This document shows positions 62,917 to 64,000 of a DNA stretch of 64,000 nucleotides, piece by piece. The position numbers were made by a program, and so were the translations under genes. Source of the DNA: Propionivibrio dicarboxylicus (GTDB lineage: Bacteria; Pseudomonadota; Gammaproteobacteria; Burkholderiales; Rhodocyclaceae); the NCBI RefSeq assembly GCF_900099695.1, contig NZ_FNCY01000004.1, forward strand, positions 124,001 through 188,000, read 5' to 3'. The notes under the pieces were generated by a model that had not been told where the DNA came from, ran no database searches, and was given only the letters and a program-made list of their open reading frames with translations. Each line of letters opens with the position of its first letter. Within the stretch, counting starts at the first letter, position 1.

Positions 62917-64000
62917 TTGCCACTATTCCAATATCAAGCCTTGCCTTCGACCGGAGGGCGCGCCGTCAAAGGCGTCATCGAGGCCGAAGGGATACGTCAA
63001 GCCCGGGCGCTGCTGCGCGAACGCGGACTGCTGGCGACGGGAATCCAGCCCGAAGCCACCGACGAACGCGCGCGACAACGCCTGCGCATCGGACAGGCCG
63101 TTCTGACCGCTTTTTCGCGACAGTTGTCGGCTTTGCTGGACGCTGGCCTGACCGTCGACGAATCGCTGACAGTCCTCGCCGAACAATCGGAGAATGTGCG
63201 TGAAAAGCGGATCATCGCGGCCCTGCGCAACGACATCGCCAGCGGCTTGTCGCTATCGGCCGCCATGCTCAAGACTCCGCGCGTATTCCCCGGCTTCTAC
63301 ACCTCCCTGATTCGCGCCGGCGAGGAATCGGGGCGTCTCTCCTGCGTCATGCAACGACTCGCCGCCTATCTCGAGGAGCGCGCCGAACTGGTCGGACGCA
63401 TCGCCCTCGCCTTCATTTATCCCGCCGTCGTATTCTGCGTGTCGACGCTGGTCATCATCGGCATGCTCACCTGGGTCGTTCCGCAGATGGTCCAGGTATT
63501 CCAGGGCGCCCGGCAGACGCTGCCGCTGATGACGCGCGCCCTCCTCGCCATCAGCGCTTTCGCCGGTGACTGGGGCGGCGTGCTCTGCCTGTCGCTCGCT
63601 ATCGCTGCTGCCATTTTCGGCCTGAGTCTGCGCAACGACGAGGCACGCGTCCGCTTTCACGCCTGGCGGCTCGGCCTGCCGGTATTCGGCCGTTTCGAGC
63701 GCGCCGCCAATACGGCGCGCTTCGCCGGCACGCTCGCCATCCTTACCGGCAGCGGCGTACCGCTATTGGCCGCGCTGTCGGCGGCCGAAGGCGTCATGAA
63801 CAATCGTGTGCAACGCGCCGCGGCGGCCGGCGCTGCGGCGCAAGTGCGCGAAGGCATGGGCCTGGCGCGCGCCCTGGCCGCCACCCGTCAGTTTCCGCCA
63901 ATACTCATTCATCTTACGGCCAGCGGCGAAGCCACCGGCAGACTCGACCGCATGCTTGAGCGCGCGGCACAGGAACTGGCCCGCGATTTGTCCCGGCGCA
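62917..64000 (+). CDS. gspF: Type II secretion system protein GspF, partial (3' end outside window)
   Basis: 361 residues visible from a TTG start with AAGGA six bases upstream. Begins MPLFQYQALPSTGGRAVKGVIEAEG as in all GspF/PilC proteins; T2SSF domain 1 has FSRQLSALLDAGLTVDESL and YTSLIRAGEESGRL, a TM helix at about 165-190, and domain 2 starts ANTARFAGTLAILTGSGVPLLAALSAAEGVMNN with IHLTASGEATGRLDRML. GspF is the polytopic platform protein that couples GspE to pseudopilin insertion. Pseudopilin genes gspG-K should follow. Confidence 0.95.
   Translation, partial: MPLFQYQALPSTGGRAVKGVIEAEGIRQARALLRERGLLATGIQPEATDERARQRLRIGQAVLTAFSRQLSALLDAGLTVDESLTVLAEQSENVREKRIIAALRNDIASGLSLSAAMLKTPRVFPGFYTSLIRAGEESGRLSCVMQRLAAYLEERAELVGRIALAFIYPAVVFCVSTLVIIGMLTWVVPQMVQVFQGARQTLPLMTRALLAISAFAGDWGGVLCLSLAIAAAIFGLSLRNDEARVRFHAWRLGLPVFGRFERAANTARFAGTLAILTGSGVPLLAALSAAEGVMNNRVQRAAAAGAAAQVREGMGLARALAATRQFPPILIHLTASGEATGRLDRMLERAAQELARDLSRR

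Overview
The window is a continuous 64 kb stretch of GC-rich, densely coding DNA from a Gram-negative, facultatively nitrate-respiring, motile betaproteobacterium. The combination of a narK-narGHJI operon with a parvulin gene behind narI, NarX/NarL, cytochrome bd with CydP and CydX, multihaem cytochrome c, chemoreceptors and a type II secretion operon suggests the Rhodocyclales (Azonexus/Dechloromonas/Azoarcus-like). That placement is inference from gene content, not a database result. No rRNA, tRNA, CRISPR array or intact insertion sequence was seen.

Layout. 1-9.4 kb: the 5' part of an octahaem tetrathionate-reductase-type cytochrome c (minus strand), then a plus-strand redox block: DUF134 regulator, a two-domain NifX/NafY-like protein with a Cys/His/Gly-rich linker, thioredoxin 2, a SLAC1-type channel, a CoA-disulfide-reductase/rhodanese flavoprotein, cydP-cydA-cydB-cydX and an ArsR-type regulator. 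9.4-16.2 kb (minus): signalling genes, namely a chemoreceptor, a hemerythrin plus hybrid histidine kinase pair, an AAA ATPase with a C-terminal SPOR domain, and an HD-GYP protein. 16.3-19.1 kb: a lipocalin and a four-PAS LuxR-type regulator. 19.2-24.4 kb (minus): an operon of transporter, hydantoinase/oxoprolinase-like ATPase, an unrecognised HEXXH protein and a GntR/FCD regulator. Similar palindromes sit at the operon promoter and beside the neighbouring LuxR-type gene, and a 144-bp MITE-like palindromic repeat lies inside the operon. 24.6-27.5 kb: a DUF3750 protein and a second chemoreceptor.

27.6-43.6 kb (minus): the nitrate respiration region. Reading with transcription it is narX-narL-terminator, then an interposed block (periplasmic binding protein, diguanylate cyclase, RsbQ-like hydrolase), then narK-narG-narH-narJ-narI-ppiC and a 72-codon ORF. 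A near-perfect NarL 7-2-7 site lies upstream of narK. 43.8-54 kb (plus): a second periplasmic binding protein, a large sensor-GGDEF-EAL protein, a HAD phosphatase, an aldo/keto reductase, two tandem AraC paralogues and an MFS transporter. 54-64 kb (plus): a type II secretion operon gspC-D-E-L-M-N, a tannase/feruloyl-esterase-family lipoprotein gene, two strong hairpins, then gspF running off the window.

How the parts work together. The cell can respire oxygen at low tension (bd oxidase), nitrate (NarGHI with NarXL control) and possibly sulfur oxyanions (octahaem cytochrome). The thiol/persulfide functions next to the bd oxidase suggest coping with reactive sulfur or nitrosative stress. Chemoreceptors and c-di-GMP enzymes are numerous. 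The most promising less-described units are the transporter/hydantoinase/HEXXH/GntR operon, the esterase embedded in the T2SS operon, and the DUF134 plus metal-linker NifX pair.
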